Assembly: GCF_001949145.1 (NCBI RefSeq)
Contig: NW_019091439.1
Coordinates: 1,127,432-1,172,503, forward strand
Source: Acanthaster planci
Lineage: Eukaryota; Echinodermata; Asteroidea; Valvatida; Acanthasteridae
Length of the DNA stretch: 45,072 nt
Direction of reading: 5' to 3'
The position numbers and the translations under genes were made by a program. Under the pieces are notes generated by a model that was given only the letters and a program-made list of their open reading frames with translations, ran no database searches and was not told where the DNA came from. Of the stretch, positions 21,641-43,022 are shown piece by piece (the first letter of the stretch is position 1; each line of letters opens with the position of its first letter).

Positions 21641-21844
21641 TGGCTACTGTCAAGTTCGGCACGTTTTACAACAAAGATATCATGCTCGGTTTACAGTTTG
21701 TTTTTACTGTATTAACAAAAGTGACAGGAAAGTTCAACAAATGTTTCATTTAAACGGTGAAAACTGTTTCAGGTCCATGCTTAAGGAACCCTTCACCAGT
21801 GACAGATATGAGACAAACTTAAGCAACAAGTGCTTACCCTACTA

Positions 21845-22475
21845 GAAATGGCCCATTCAAATCAATTGATTTTTGAATTGGATTTAATTGGAATGAATTG
21901 GTCCAACTGGCAATCGGTTGCTGCTCAATTGGTTTCAGTTTTTATGTTTTCTCTCCCATTTGTTTTCCCCCATCAATTGGAGATTTCAGATGGGATGCAA
22001 TTGGTTTCAATTGGCATTTTTTCTTTGCTAATTGTTTTCCCCAAACAATTGGAATTTCAAATGGGAATCAAATGATTCCAGTTGGTGTGCTTTTTCTCTG
22101 TTTGTTTTCCTTGATCAAGTGGAAATTTCAAATGGGATGCAACTGGTTCCAATTGGTTTGCTTTCAGCTTGTTTCCTCCATCAAATGGAGTTTCAAATGG
22201 GACTCGGTGGGTTTGAGTTGGTACTGAAATGGTTTCAATTGGTTCTTCGGTTGGTTACAGTTGGATCGTGAATTGGCATTTAAATGGTGTCAATTGGTTT
22301 GAAATGGTCCAACTGAGATAAGGTCCAAATTTACTATTCAAACCAATTGAACCCAACTGGATTCCAACTGATTCCAAGCAAAAGCAACTGGTTTTGGAAT
22401 TGGTTATTGAATTGGATCCAATAGGTTAGTGAATTGGATCCAATGGGTTGGTGAATTTGTCTTAATAGATTGATG
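21845..22475. repeat. CAATTGG-rich degenerate repeat block
   Basis: AATTGG and related TTGG words occur every 10-25 bp (CAATTGGTTTCAATTGG and similar, with GGAATTTCAAATGGGATGCA as a longer shared unit). In the last part (22,335-22,380) the complementary orientation (CCAATTGAACCCAACTGG) appears as well. The central CAATTG is itself palindromic. It begins about 200 bp after the neighbouring minisatellite and shares no obvious unit with it. Confidence 0.75.
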
Positions 22476-22810
22476 AATCGGACATTTTCAGTGGGGTATA
22501 GCTTTGGCTTATAGATTTGTGACATTACCGGTGTGTACTCGTGTGCTGAAAGCACACTTTAATATAGCGAGTGTGTCCCCAGTGGGAGATGTTTGCTTTA
22601 TGACGCTTCTCTCATTGAAACATAGAGCCCTTTGGTTTTAAGTGAAGTCAGTGGAGTCCCGCACCATGAATGTTTTCAGCTCGCCTAGATGCTGAACTTG
22701 CAGATTTGACATTCTGCATTCTGACAATGTTCATATGCACAATGTTAATATTAACAACAGGAAATAATTCATACAGTCAATCCACCAAAATCCAACAAGA
22801 CATTGCCACA

Positions 22811-22816
22811 TTTATT
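22811..22816 (-). promoter_or_regulatory. Polyadenylation signal for the unidentified minus-strand gene
   Basis: AATAAA on the minus strand about 260 nt beyond the TGA at 23,074-23,076. It supports a transcript end here. Confidence 0.4.
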
Positions 22817-23073
22817 TTTCAGGCCGAATTACACCATGGAGTTGCACAGAAGTGTTATTGCTAATAATGCATGTAACTTCCAAAAACTTCTTCAGGATTA
22901 ACCAACCCTTAACATGCACATCTTTTTGAATGATGATTTCAGTTCTGCAACAGTATTCACTCACCACTATGTACATATTTCACCCAAAGAGAAAGCCGCC
23001 AACTACTACTCCACTCTAACTCTTGTCATTAGCTGGTGTCCATTGTGTCCATTACAACCTTCCAAAATGGCCC

Positions 23074-23266
23074 TCAATCTTCCTTGATGCTCACGTAATC
23101 CTGCTCAGTAATTTCTTCATAACTGGCATCAGATAAATCCAATTTTGAAACCTGGGGGAGAAAGCTTTTAGACATCAGGCAACTGATGACCCCTGTGTGC
23201 TTGGCCCAACTGTGTGGCCCCACTTACAGTTGGCAACAAATCTGTGTTAATATACTTGAATAGATT
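23074..23266 (-). CDS. Possible last two exons of an unidentified gene
   Basis: A clean acceptor (CTCCCCCAG) precedes an exon at 23,151-23,074 that reads VSKLDLSDASYEEITEQDYV then SIKED and TGA. Upstream, TGTGCAG and a GTAAGT donor bound a 39-nt exon at 23,266-23,228 reading NLFKYINTDLLPT, in phase. The combined acidic tail looks like a genuine C-terminus, and a polyadenylation signal follows. I do not recognise the protein and found no convincing further exons before the ASL stop at 25,301. It is separate from ASL, which ends with its own TAG. Confidence 0.35.
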
Positions 23267-23269
23267 CTG

Positions 23270-25140
23270 CACACTTTTTTAGCATGGAAGATACAGGTAA
23301 TTCTCCTGCTTAATTAATGTAACTAAGGAACCTTTGCTTACTTGGTTAGCACACATTCTTTTGTATGGATGTAGTAAGCATGGAATCCTGATCATAAGTG
23401 CACAATTCTGTAGTGAACACAGGCCCTGAAATTGGGCCCAGGACCCATGCATTAGGTTATTTGAGACGTAGCAACCCCCCCCCCTTTATATATTTATACT
23501 TTGTATGACAGTTTTGGCAGTCGTATTTAGTTCAGCAAGTCATTTGACTGGGAAGAAAAGTAAGTTCCTGCATCCCTAATTTTTACCCAAAGGTCATTGC
23601 AAGGTCAGAGGTCATAAAAAAAATCAAAATTTGCATTTCCTTCAATTTTGGAAGATTTTAGACCTTTTGAGAGATAGCTGTTGTAATATCTGAGTTGCTT
23701 TTTAGTTGTCAATGTTTTTTGGATGTGACGCTCAAAAACCTATGCTCAAGAACTAGATTTGTCTTATATTTATCTTACACTACTGGGGACTGAAGACAGA
23801 CATCACAATCTTTTAAGTATCGTTACCCAATCGGTCAACTTTAAGAAACAGGAATTTCAATGACTGCTGGTTCTCCACCCAATTTCAGATCATTTAAAGT
23901 AAAATCACAGAATACAGAGGTGTCGATATCATTTAAAGTGGATACTGCATTTCAACATTTGGAACGGATATTCCTTTCAGTGGTAATCATCACAGTCAAG
24001 TATATCTTCACACATAAGTAAATTCCACACAATACAGTGAACAAAGTGAACTCGCCCTTTCTACAAGGGACTTTCATATTTTGTGACCATGGAATCTAAA
24101 GGTTCACGTTTGTGTAAAAAGAGTCAAATTACAGTCAGTGTACAAAAGTCTTGCAACCTTTGTTAGTGGACATCTTGGTGTTTAACGAAACTAGTTAAAT
24201 TTGTAAACATTCTTCCTGGTCATCTGCAGATTTCTTGAGATTTATTTGACATTTCTGAGTAACTCCCGGTTCTTTTCAGAACCACACATACTCATAAGAG
24301 AGATATATTCCTTCGCATGGTGCTACCGCAAGCCTTTCCAACTGTTGCTGTCCTTCACCATGAATAGCCTGAAATTCCATCAAAACTAGTCTTAGCGCAC
24401 ATTTCCTCCTTTGTCGATAATGTACATAATCTGCAGACCGAAGATGAAGTATTTATTGTCTGAAAAAATTGTGAGTATGTGGAATGGGAATACAACGATT
24501 AGTTTGTTAAATTTGTAAACATTCTTCCTGGTCATCCGCAGATTTCTTGAAATTTGTTTGATATTTCTGGCTCTTTTGCCTGATTTCTGTGACCAATTTC
24601 TGGGCCACAATCTTATAGATTGCAGAACTAATTCAAAGATACGTAATTTTCATTTTTAAAATTTTAAAAATTTCACACAGGATTAAAAAAACAAGCACTA
24701 CTATATTACTTCCAAAAAGAAGTTTGGCAGCAGCATTTGGGAAGGTCAGAAAAAGTCGAGACAACCCACAATAGTAAACTCTGTTGAACTAAAAGACAAA
24801 ATATGATGATTTTTTTAAACGAAAAAATACATGTTTGGTGAGCAAGAAAATATCCTTGATATCTATGTGTTTCAAAATAGAGATGTTGGACTCGGTATAC
24901 TTGTTTTCTGGTTGCATGGGGCCTTTGGAAGACATCTTTTTTTTCCAATTTCAGTTTTTGAAAATTTTAAATTTCTCACTCCTTAAGGTTTTGCATTTAT
25001 CATGTACTGTTGAAGGAATATACTGTAGTTTGGCAGCATCCACAATTGGCTAGTTGTTTGAAAACTGCCCTGAAAATCTTTTCAGCACAATTAAAACAAA
25101 ACTGAAGAACATCTTTGGTTCATTTCTTCATCGTGTAATA
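23270..25140. other. Region between the unidentified gene end and ASL
   Basis: No further exon could be supported. It holds a 64-bp direct duplication (24,194 and 24,506) and a poly-C run near 23,475. Confidence 0.4.
24194..24569 (+). repeat. 64-bp direct duplication 312 bp apart
   Basis: 24,194-24,257 and 24,506-24,569 share GTTAAATTTGTAAACATTCT and the following 44 bases with four differences, all transitions. The sequence between them is not repeated. Confidence 0.8.
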
Positions 25141-25144
25141 GTAA

Positions 25145-25150
25145 TTTAAT
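25145..25150 (-). promoter_or_regulatory. Possible ASL polyadenylation signal
   Basis: ATTAAA on the minus strand about 150 nt after the ASL stop. A canonical AATAAA also occurs at 24,452-24,457. Confidence 0.35.
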
Positions 25151-25300
25151 CAACATTTCCACTTCAAAAAAAAAATGAATGAACGGATTTGTCACATGTC
25201 ACATATATACCCAAGGTACAACTGGACTACCAACTAAACCATTTTGTGTCACCATGTCACTTGCCCAAGTACACTGAATGTCATTGGCTGACCAGCGGCT

Positions 25301-35120
<9,820 letters not shown>

Positions 35121-36034
35121 GAGATGACAGTGTTCAAGATATTAGTTCAGTGATCAGGATTATGAATGTTACATTAGACTGACCTTGAAAATAAACCAAT
35201 TTCTTGTTGCTTCTGTTTCATTTTTCCGGGCATTCTCCTTTTTCTGGAGGGGATGAAGTAATGTCAAATCGTCCGTGTTTCTAAAAATATTGAGAAATAA
35301 ATGTCAGTTCAAAACTCTCAGAAAAAACTTTGTTTAGAACTCCTCTCACCCGCAAGTGTCTGCTGAAGAGTCATAAAAATTCATCTACCATCTTAGAAAA
35401 AGCTTTCATCTAAAAGGAAGCCATTTTCTCCCCTCAAAAAAAACCCAACACACAAACAATGATGAATTTGACGTTTTTCTTTTGTTTACTTCATTCGTGT
35501 AAAATGGTACATGCATAGTGTTGTAACTGTTACAAGACACTTAAGTATCTGTCCCGACTATAGTTGGGCCTGTCCCAAGACTCCCAACTACTGTTGCAAA
35601 TATGCTATAGTTGAAGAGCAACCTACATCATGTACATGTAGTTGAGTCCTCTTTGGAGTCTCCGTGAGCACGTTTACCTTAAATATTGTAAACAATGAAG
35701 TACGAAGCTGAAGCTTGTAGGACTTGGCTTTTTCGTTCATAAACAGATTTTTTTTCAGGCAGTGGATAGTTGATTGTAAACCGGTACCGATTCGCTAAAT
35801 GCTTTTTACTGGCATAGCACCTGTCCATTTGCAGTTAAGTGTTTTGGGGAACTTTTCACCTGACAACTTTTTGTCTGGTTCCATGCTAACATCACCATTG
35901 TGAGTTTGTATTTAGACCTAGTGTAAATTTCAGACCCCTTTTTCCTTTAAAAAAGTTCACGATAAGATAAGAAAAATATCCTGCAGTTCAACTTAGATAC
36001 ATGAAAGGAAGATATGAGACTTTTTTTAGGTTGG

Positions 36035-36150
36035 TGACAAATTTGGAATTCACCAGTGTGGCCTGGATAGGATTTGATCCCGATTATATTGCAATTGTAT
36101 ACTCTAAAGCTAAAGCTAACTTAATAACCACTAAGCTGCAGGTTCACTCA
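36035..36150 (-). mobile_element. tRNA-derived SINE remnant
   Basis: On the minus strand CAGCTTAGTGGTTA fits a polymerase III box A, and GGGATCAAATCC, about 55 nt further on, fits a degenerate box B. The tRNA fold is lost. It is smaller and more decayed than the SINE at 12,240, and the body differs. Confidence 0.45.
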
Positions 36151-36959
36151 CTTCCAATGGGGGAATAGAGTGACTATGTGGAATCAGTTTTGTGCCGGCT
36201 GTTTATTAACCAAAAATAATGTGTTACTGGATGACGGCAACTTATACTTTGTGTTTCTAATGCAACAATTGGGATGTAACCATGTAATGCTCACCCAGAT
36301 AAGTCCACTGGCTTTGATAAAAGAAATACTTCAGTTTTTAAGTGAAGTAAAGGTATGGAATGTTATTCTCTGTAGATAAAACATTTCGCCTACCAATGTC
36401 TACATGTAGGCTGCCATAGCCCATGATCCTCTCGACTATGTTGACCAGGGAGGGGTGCGTTAAATAGTGCAATATGTATGGTGGCATACCAAGGCCGTAT
36501 ATACATGTATGTATCTTTAATATTTGGCACAATCAGTCAGCAACATAATCATGGAATCGCATTGCGCTATCAGTGGATCCTGTATGAAATTTCTAACGAT
36601 ACTTTCCAACGGAACTTCCTGTTTTGGCACAGTCTTCCACAGCTGTGAATTAGAAAGAAAAGCTGATTAACTGACAGAAGAATTACCTGCAAATTGCGCA
36701 GATCACGCAAAAAGATCGAGCGAACTCACAGATCGACTGATCGTGCCCAACATTGATATTAAGATGATTAATAGTATGCATACATGTATGTGTACGTATG
36801 CATAGTCACGATAGTATTGTTATTAAATGTGCACATGCCCTTGCCTACACTGAAAAGCTACAGGATTCACACGCTCTGTCGTGTCAATATGTCATATCTG
36901 TTAATGCAGACGTTAATGAAAAGTTCAGAAGATTAAGGGGATTGCTCAGGACCCAGATG

Positions 36960-37031
36960 GTGTTACGCCCCAACTGACTCTGGCTGTGGCCCCAATTATA
37001 CTTGGGCGTGGCAGTAGTTGGGGCGTGACAA
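36960..37031. repeat. Short hairpin with GTTACGCCCCAACT ends
   Basis: GTTACGCCCCAACT at the left pairs with AGTTGGGGCGTGAC at the right with one mismatch. The inner parts (GGCCCCAA, TTGGGCG) pair partially. It could be a small inverted-repeat element or a remnant. Confidence 0.5.
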
Positions 37032-37484
37032 TGAGTCTCTCAAACTTTTGTGCATCATCCATGCTCTTTCCACTGATTGGGGGTTTTTCTCTGAACATAT
37101 TAATTTACAGTCCAATCTTCACCATGTTCACCTCCGTGAGGTCTGAGTAACTTAGCCTCTAGGCTCTACAAATCACATTTTTAACATTTGTTGTAGAGTC
37201 TTGGACTAGGGGCCTGGCCAACATCTAACCAAGGGAAGAGTTCCATGTACGGACACCAGTAATTATTCCCAACAGTGACCTATTATTAGCCATCAGAAAG
37301 AAAAAACATGTCCAGAAAAGTTCAATTTAGGAGGGGAAATAAGGCATTTAGGCCTACTTACAAAACACTTAAAATTTTCAGACCAGTCCCATATGATTCA
37401 TGCACAGGGTGTCAAGTGGCGTCCATCCATAAGAACTCTTTCCCTAACCACCACTGCTATTGCTAACTAAAGGTAGTCTATAGA

Positions 37485-37538
37485 TTCCCAACAGTCCCAA
37501 ATCCTCCGATTTCAATATGATTTAACATACACCTTTGG
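37485..37538 (+). mobile_element. TTAA-type dispersed element, copy 3 (3'-truncated)
   Basis: TTCCCAACAGTCCCAAATCC then TCCGATTTCAATATGATTTA and ACATACACC match copy 1. The GGGGGTTAGGG end is missing. The flank CTATAGATTCCC resembles that of copy 4 (CAATAGATCCCT), so the element may be longer than 70 bp in these two. Confidence 0.6.
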
Positions 37539-37802
37539 CTACTGCTTGTGGAAAATCGAAAACAACTCAAAGCAAATCAAAAACATGTCCACTTCGCTAA
37601 AATGATTTCTACTGAAGGCCTACCTTCTCCATAGTCACACACAGTTTTGGTTCTTTAGACCTATCAGTTTCGCAACAGGGACTGCAATTTAGTGCAAACG
37701 TGGTCAGGTGGTGACGAATATTGCAAATTTTAAGCAAAATTTGAAACCACTGGGACTTAAGTGGAAAATGGCAGACGACAGCAGAATCGACTACTTTCAC
37801 TA

Positions 37803-37816
37803 GCGCCCTCTACTGT
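37803..37816 (-). promoter_or_regulatory. CTCF-like motif upstream of the plus-strand gene
   Basis: On the minus strand ACAGTAGAGGGCGC fits the core of the vertebrate CTCF consensus (YAGRKGGC). It lies about 200 bp before the ATG at 38,020. Whether the host CTCF binds it is inference. Confidence 0.3.
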
Positions 37817-38019
37817 TCCACTCACTTTTTTTCTTCTTAGCATGGTACCACTCAAACGTCAAACTCATTGGAGTAGCAACAATGTAAGGTCTGGGTATCT
37901 GTCTTCTCCATGTGACATTCAAAGGCGTCAAATTTCTCCAACTTGAACTTGCGTGCGTGTGACGTTGTCATTTTTAAGCAGACGGAACTGGAAGAAGCTG
38001 GCTGAGAAACAGGAGAACA

Positions 38020-38134
38020 ATGTCAGGAAGAGTCAAACAAAGAAGTTCAGCGAATCCTACGGATTCTGCTAGCATTTCAGTCAACGAGAGGATTCTGAAA
38101 GAGTGCCACACGCTGTATACTGACCAGGATCAAG
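38020..38134 (+). CDS. First coding exon of an unidentified gene
   Basis: ATG 38,020-38,022 (context AACAATGTC) opens MSGRVKQRSSANPTDSASIS, then VNERILKECHTLYTDQDQ, and ends in a consensus donor (CAAG/GTGAGT). The sequence before it (ACGTTGTCATTTTTAAGCAG, CGGAACTGGAAG) is plausible 5' UTR or promoter. I do not recognise the protein. A possible next exon follows the acceptor CATTGCAG at about 38,720 (DYEHWLSSS ... RPIRDRLSN, in phase), but its donor is weak. The remaining exons would lie to the right or outside the window. Confidence 0.5.
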
Positions 38135-39146
38135 GTGAGTAAAACGCCAGGAAATGTACCCTAATCAGAACCAGGAGGCAGGAATGTTCACCCAAACATG
38201 CCAAACAAACATCTGCTTGGGCTAAAAAGAATTAGGCGTAGCCTACAGTTAACAGAGATTTTTTTTTTAACCGTATAAAATACTGGGATAGGATGGAAAG
38301 AGTGCCATATGTTATAACATGATTATACAGACAACACTTGATGTCCTTTGGCTTTGCACAAACATAGTTTTAGCATGTTTAGACTAGTCTGAAAACTTCA
38401 ACTCAGTGAAGGAGTTTTCGGAGCAGGGCCTAGGGCTAACAAAAGGCCTACAAAACATGCTTCAGATTTTTTTTTAGCTAAATTTCACTCTTTAGGGGAA
38501 TATTGATTTACACTCCTCTAGCTCTCCCCCCATTTTTCGTTTTACAAATATTAAAGGTCAGCCCTGAAAAGTACTACTCGGTCAATGTCTTTTGATTGTT
38601 ATAGTCCTATTTCAGTATTGGGTTACATTTGGAGAAAATGTGACTTTCTTACATGTACTTGATTTCCATTAACATAAATGCATCGTCAACTTGACTGCAC
38701 ACACGTACATGTGCATTGCAGACTATGAGCATTGGCTGTCCTCGTCAATACTCTTATTATGTAATCTGCCTATTCGACCAATCAGAGATCGGCTTTCTAA
38801 TGAAACTTTCCAGTAACCATTACCACGCAGGTTTGACAATATCAGCATGTAGACATACATATGAGCATGGTCCATGTCGATGTTGGGTTTACCTCATACC
38901 AGTAATCTTCCTCAAAAATCAAAACCCTTCCCTATTTTCTACAAAATTAACCGTACAGTTGACGAATAGTGTCATTGTCAATAATGTCATCTAGTTAAGT
39001 GAGTCTGAAAGTTTAAATCTCATTCTTCCTTCTACGTATATAGGAAAAGGGTCCCCAAATTGACAAGCCCCTTTTAAGGACGTTATCACTTTCTGATGGC
39101 TGTTAAAACATTTTAAGTGAAAATAAGTGTTATCCGTATATAGAAC

Positions 39147-39392
39147 TTTTCTGAGTGGAATCTCCTACCAGCTGATATGAAAAAGAAAACTGATCTGAAT
39201 TACTTCAAATCTACCGGGAGACTTGATGCCATTGATCTTGAGGACCTGACCAAATACGGCAATACTATAAGGCCTACCAGAAAACACCGAAAAATACCAG
39301 CAAATACCGTTTATGAACAAATTGATTTGTTATTTGCGGGGTGGCTGCTCAAATGCTGGGACCATGCATTTACTAACAGTTATCGCAGATAG
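39147..39392 (+). mobile_element. Possible LINE reverse-transcriptase C-terminal relic
   Basis: The frame reads FSEWNLLPADMKKKTDLNYF then KSTGRLDAIDLEDL and runs to TAG at about 39,390. The W-N-x-L-P followed by L-N-x-F-K pattern resembles the end of LINE proteins. No other LINE part is visible, so a host exon is also possible. Confidence 0.3.
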
Positions 39393-40087
39393 TGGCAAGC
39401 AACATGCTTCATGGTGGAGTCCATAGGAGCACAGCGGACGACAAATCCATTGCACAAATCTGTGGTTAGGCGTCCATATAAGTTACTTGAGGGTTAATGT
39501 TTGAATCCATGTATCTAGGCTGAATTCTTTTCCTCTTTAAAATGGATCATTCGTTTCTGTGTAGGAGCAATTTCTATTGTCATTTTGATATTTTTTGGTT
39601 CTGATGTTTTTCTGTTGTTTGGAGCTAGTGTCCAGTATTTTTAGGGTGCTGTCATATGGTTTCTTATGGTTTCTTTTTCTAATCATGTACATGTATTGGC
39701 AAGCAAGCAAAGGGAAAAGGGTGCTTGCCTTTCTGAATTGTTGTGTTGACATTTGTAGGGGCAGATTTGGGTAATGCTATAACGAAGTGGGGCCGGGTAC
39801 CTGTAATCAGCTGTCGGATTGCAGATACCTGGGTACTTGCCATGGCCCTAGTTGACCGTGGGGGATTCAGAACTATAAACCATTTCACATGGTGTTGAAA
39901 ATCGCTGACCACTCTATCCATTTCTGTTTTAGGTTCTTCGTGTATGCCCAATTTCAGTCTTGTAAAAAATCAAAACATCCAAAGTGCAGAAGACATTTAG
40001 TTCTGTGTACATGTACCTAACTTAGCTTTACAAGAACCAAATACATGCACACATACAATGTTTTATAATGTGCACATTATGCAAAGG

Positions 40088-40100
40088 GCGCCCTCTGTTG
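40088..40100 (-). promoter_or_regulatory. CTCF-like motif
   Basis: CAACAGAGGGCGC on the minus strand fits YAGRKGGC, with the same orientation as the instance at 37,803. It may be part of a repeat rather than a bound site. Confidence 0.25.
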
Positions 40101-40574
40101 AATTTTCTAGTGTCATGCAAATAACTTTGCTTTGTTTTGTGCTCATGAGGAGATTGAATGTTATCTTGTCTAAGTGCACGAAAGTTGGGGGACTTAAGCC
40201 CTGTGTGATTTAACCCTGTGTGCAGTACAGTTCTCAGCCTTTCAGAATCATACAGAACTATAGTTTTTGGAACTGAGTGCATGGAAGGTGGCTCGTAACT
40301 TTATAAAAACAAAGACTTTCTAATGCAAAAATGCATATGTGTACTTGTAATTAATAAAGTGTAAATTTTAAATGCAGTTTAGAAGTTAGGTTTTTAAATA
40401 GTAGCTTAAGTTATACGTTAGCTGCAAATAGGCATTTTTGCTGTCACTTGCTGTTTTGGGGGTAGGGTGAAATACAATTTTTTTCTCACCAACCCTTCAA
40501 GAATGGGATTACAGCCAGAGGTTGTTTAAAATGTACCATTTGGAACCTTACTGTATAATAGACCGATCCAATAG

Positions 40575-40643
40575 ATCCCTAATTGTCCCACATCTTCCAA
40601 TTTCAATGCGATTTTACATAAACTCTAGGGGGTTGGGCGTTAA
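40575..40643 (+). mobile_element. TTAA-type dispersed element, copy 4
   Basis: ATCCCTAATTGTCCCACATC then TTCCAATTTCAATGCGATTT, TACATAAAC, TCTAGGGGGTTGGGCG and TTAA. Same orientation as the other three. The left TTAA is not kept. Confidence 0.6.
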
Positions 40644-40799
40644 ACCCTGCCCGTTGTGTTCTTACCAATCATAGCTGTGCACACGCATGTGATACGGGCA
40701 GCAGGAACATGTAGTGTGACATTGGAGAAGAGCTCCTGCCAAGTGCCCACAAGTGCAGTAGGCAGGGCAGTACTGGATTGGTCTATTCATAGACCTGTG

Positions 40800-40935
40800 C
40801 ACATAATGTAATGTGTTTACATGTACATGTACTATGCTGTTGCTACATGTACATGTAGAAGAGTTACTGCATACAGTACATGTATACTGTACATGTATAA
40901 ATGTTTACTGGGTACTGTATGTACATGTACACATC
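40800..40935. repeat. Cluster of TACATGTACATGTA palindromes
   Basis: At least five closely spaced copies of ACATGTACATGT or ACTGTACATGTA words. The motif is scattered through the whole window (for example 2075, 4435, 7928, 10,733, 39,685, 45,059). Confidence 0.8.
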
Positions 40936-42774
40936 TTGAGGTAGTGCAGGCAAGGTATTTTTACAGGTAAAGGGCACAACTTCTGCCACTCGCACAGAAA
41001 GAAATTAACAAAATTGCTCTTCTGAAGATGGGGAATAAACTGTGGTTAGTCTCAGTAAACATTTCAGAGGAGTCCTCACGCGTGCATTTTGCATGGGATA
41101 CCAGACACTGGATGCAAACAGTGGAGAGGACAAGGGAATTCCTTAGTTGAGTAATAACTACATACATACAGGTGTACATGTATGTACAATGACAGGACAG
41201 GAAAGAGACAGTAAAATGTGTGCATTGGGTATTTTTGGTTTCGTTTCAAGAAGCTCTAGCATGGTGTCCCTTCCTCAGACCCGAGAATGAGAGCTAAAAA
41301 TAAAACAAAACAAAACAAGAAAGGAGAACAAATGTATACATATGTAAGAAAAGCTACTGGGCAAAGGTAACCATATTTATGAAAAAAAAAAGCATAACAG
41401 AAGTAAAATTGGCAAAGCTAAGGCCAAGAATTGACACAAATGGGTAGGATCTTACAGTACTTACCAGGTCACAGATAGCGTGTCTACCTCAGTTGAAACA
41501 ACTGCTGTTGGGGAACGATAAGGAAGTCAATATATTAGGGATACCATTACCAGGGGGGTACTTACTGAACAGGTGGGAAACAATTTATGCTCACTTAGTC
41601 CCCAAAAGGGAGAGGAATAAGTGGAATGTGGGAGGGACAGGACAGGAAGGAAATTGTAAACTGGTCATGTACACATTAAAAGCTGCACACATTTACAGCC
41701 CTATTGATGATTTTTGTCGGTGTAGAATTGAGCAAAACTGATCTGACAGAAAGTAACTTAAGGCCAGTCATAGCAGGCACACCCATCATTCCACACATTT
41801 TCCAAACATTTTTCCTTTATAATAAATTTCTTTTCAACTCATTGTGCAGCTGTACTTGTCAAGGATGTAAGATTGCCTAAAATTTCTGGATTTCTGAATA
41901 TGGCATCAAAAATGCCTTTTTTTCTGGAAATGACCAACAGTTGCCGGAAAAAAAAATTAAAACAGGTAGTTTTCCACTTTGACCCATACACGATATTTCC
42001 CTTTTAAACAGATGTTTATGTTTGTGAGTTTGCAATCATAAACTATCTTAAGTTCCATGCCCCTCTTCACAACTAGCAAACATGGCAGCACAATGCCGTG
42101 ACTGTGCGTAGGCTGTCGGGTGTGCATCCCAATCATGCCATGTTTATCGTGTTCACCGTCAGTAACTCCGACCTCATGATCGGGTTGCATGCACGCATGC
42201 ATACAGGCCTTCATGCACGCAGCGCAAGTCGTCGTCTTGTCAAGTTGCAACTCATCCCGAGGGCTGGCTTCATTTCCGTACTCTTATAGGGCAGATAGTG
42301 ATGAGCATGTACTGTTCAACATCCTAGGAACGAGGTTGGTCAAGTCGTGAACACGAGAAGACAATTCCACCTCCAGTTCACAACTAGTGAGTGACCAGGT
42401 GATTGGAATGCTACGGCTGTATTGGAACTGCTGATAAATCGCACATAAACAGTGGTGATGTATGTGCAATGTGTGTTTTTGTTAACAATTTTATGCCAAG
42501 TTTTCAGTAACAGGTGACCGTGTTTGGATAGAAATTTTTGATCAACATGAAAGTTGACCGGAAAGTAGATATTAAAGAAATTTTTAGCAAAAAAGAAAAA
42601 GAAGATAAAAAAGAGGACTAAACAGGCCTAGGTGAGTGGGTCTGATGTCCACTACAGGTTAATCAATTTTATGATATCCATGATATCTTCATTATATAAT
42701 CGTACCTGTTTGATTTTATGTCGAATAGGTATCTAAAACTGTTGATTTTTATCTGTTAAAACCCTGAAAACCAA

Positions 42775-42895
42775 GGAGCTTAAAGGGCTTTGCCCTCTTG
42801 ACTCCCATCAGGGCGTTGCCCCTGGACCCCATCAGGTGCCTTTGAGCAGGCCTTTGGACCAACGGCTGTGAGCCGCTCGGTCAAGCAAGCACTCC
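42775..42895 (+). repeat. GC-rich segment with GGGCTTTGCCC-type short palindromes
   Basis: AAAGGGCTTTGCCCTCTTGA, then CAGGGCGTTGCCCCTGGACC and CAACGGCTGTGAGCCGCTCG give three small stem-loops in about 120 bp. The segment is much richer in G+C than its surroundings. Such motifs are often parts of dispersed elements; the family is unknown. Confidence 0.4.
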
Positions 42896-43015
42896 CTCGC
42901 AATTAGTTAGTTTTCGTAAATTCACATCAATGATTTTCAGGAAATGACTTCATTGGCCACTGACAGCCCCAACATGTACAGTATGTATTGGGAGACATAT
43001 GCCTTTTGGCAACAG

Positions 43016-43021
43016 TTTATT
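43016..43021 (-). promoter_or_regulatory. Polyadenylation signal directly after a stop codon
   Basis: AATAAA on the minus strand begins one base after the TAA at 43,023-43,025, supporting the end of a transcript here. Confidence 0.4.
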
Positions 43022-43022
43022 T

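Larger units (their letters stand above)
35121..38019. other. Intergenic between ASL and the plus-strand first exon
   Basis: Divergent gene starts about 2.9 kb apart. It holds a SINE-like copy (36,035-36,150), a short hairpin (36,960-37,031) and a third TTAA-type copy (37,485). No other exon could be supported. Promoter elements were not resolved with confidence. Confidence 0.5.
38135..43015. other. Repeat-rich stretch without a confirmed exon
   Basis: Holds a possible LINE relic (39,147), a TTAA-type copy (40,575), dense TACATGTA palindromes (40,800-40,935) and CpG-containing sequence at 42,080-42,260 with GCATGCA repeats. A 24-codon Lys/Glu-rich frame at 42,547-42,621 is followed by a GTGAGT donor, but I cannot tell whether it is coding. 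Open frames at 39,679-39,951 and 41,493-41,741 show no recognisable features. Confidence 0.4.

Noticed and set aside
39750-39910. Minus-strand frame with a short inverted repeat as a gene
   Set aside because: Peptide shows no recognisable motif, and the local pairing (GGTACCTGTAATC with its complement) fits an element remnant better.
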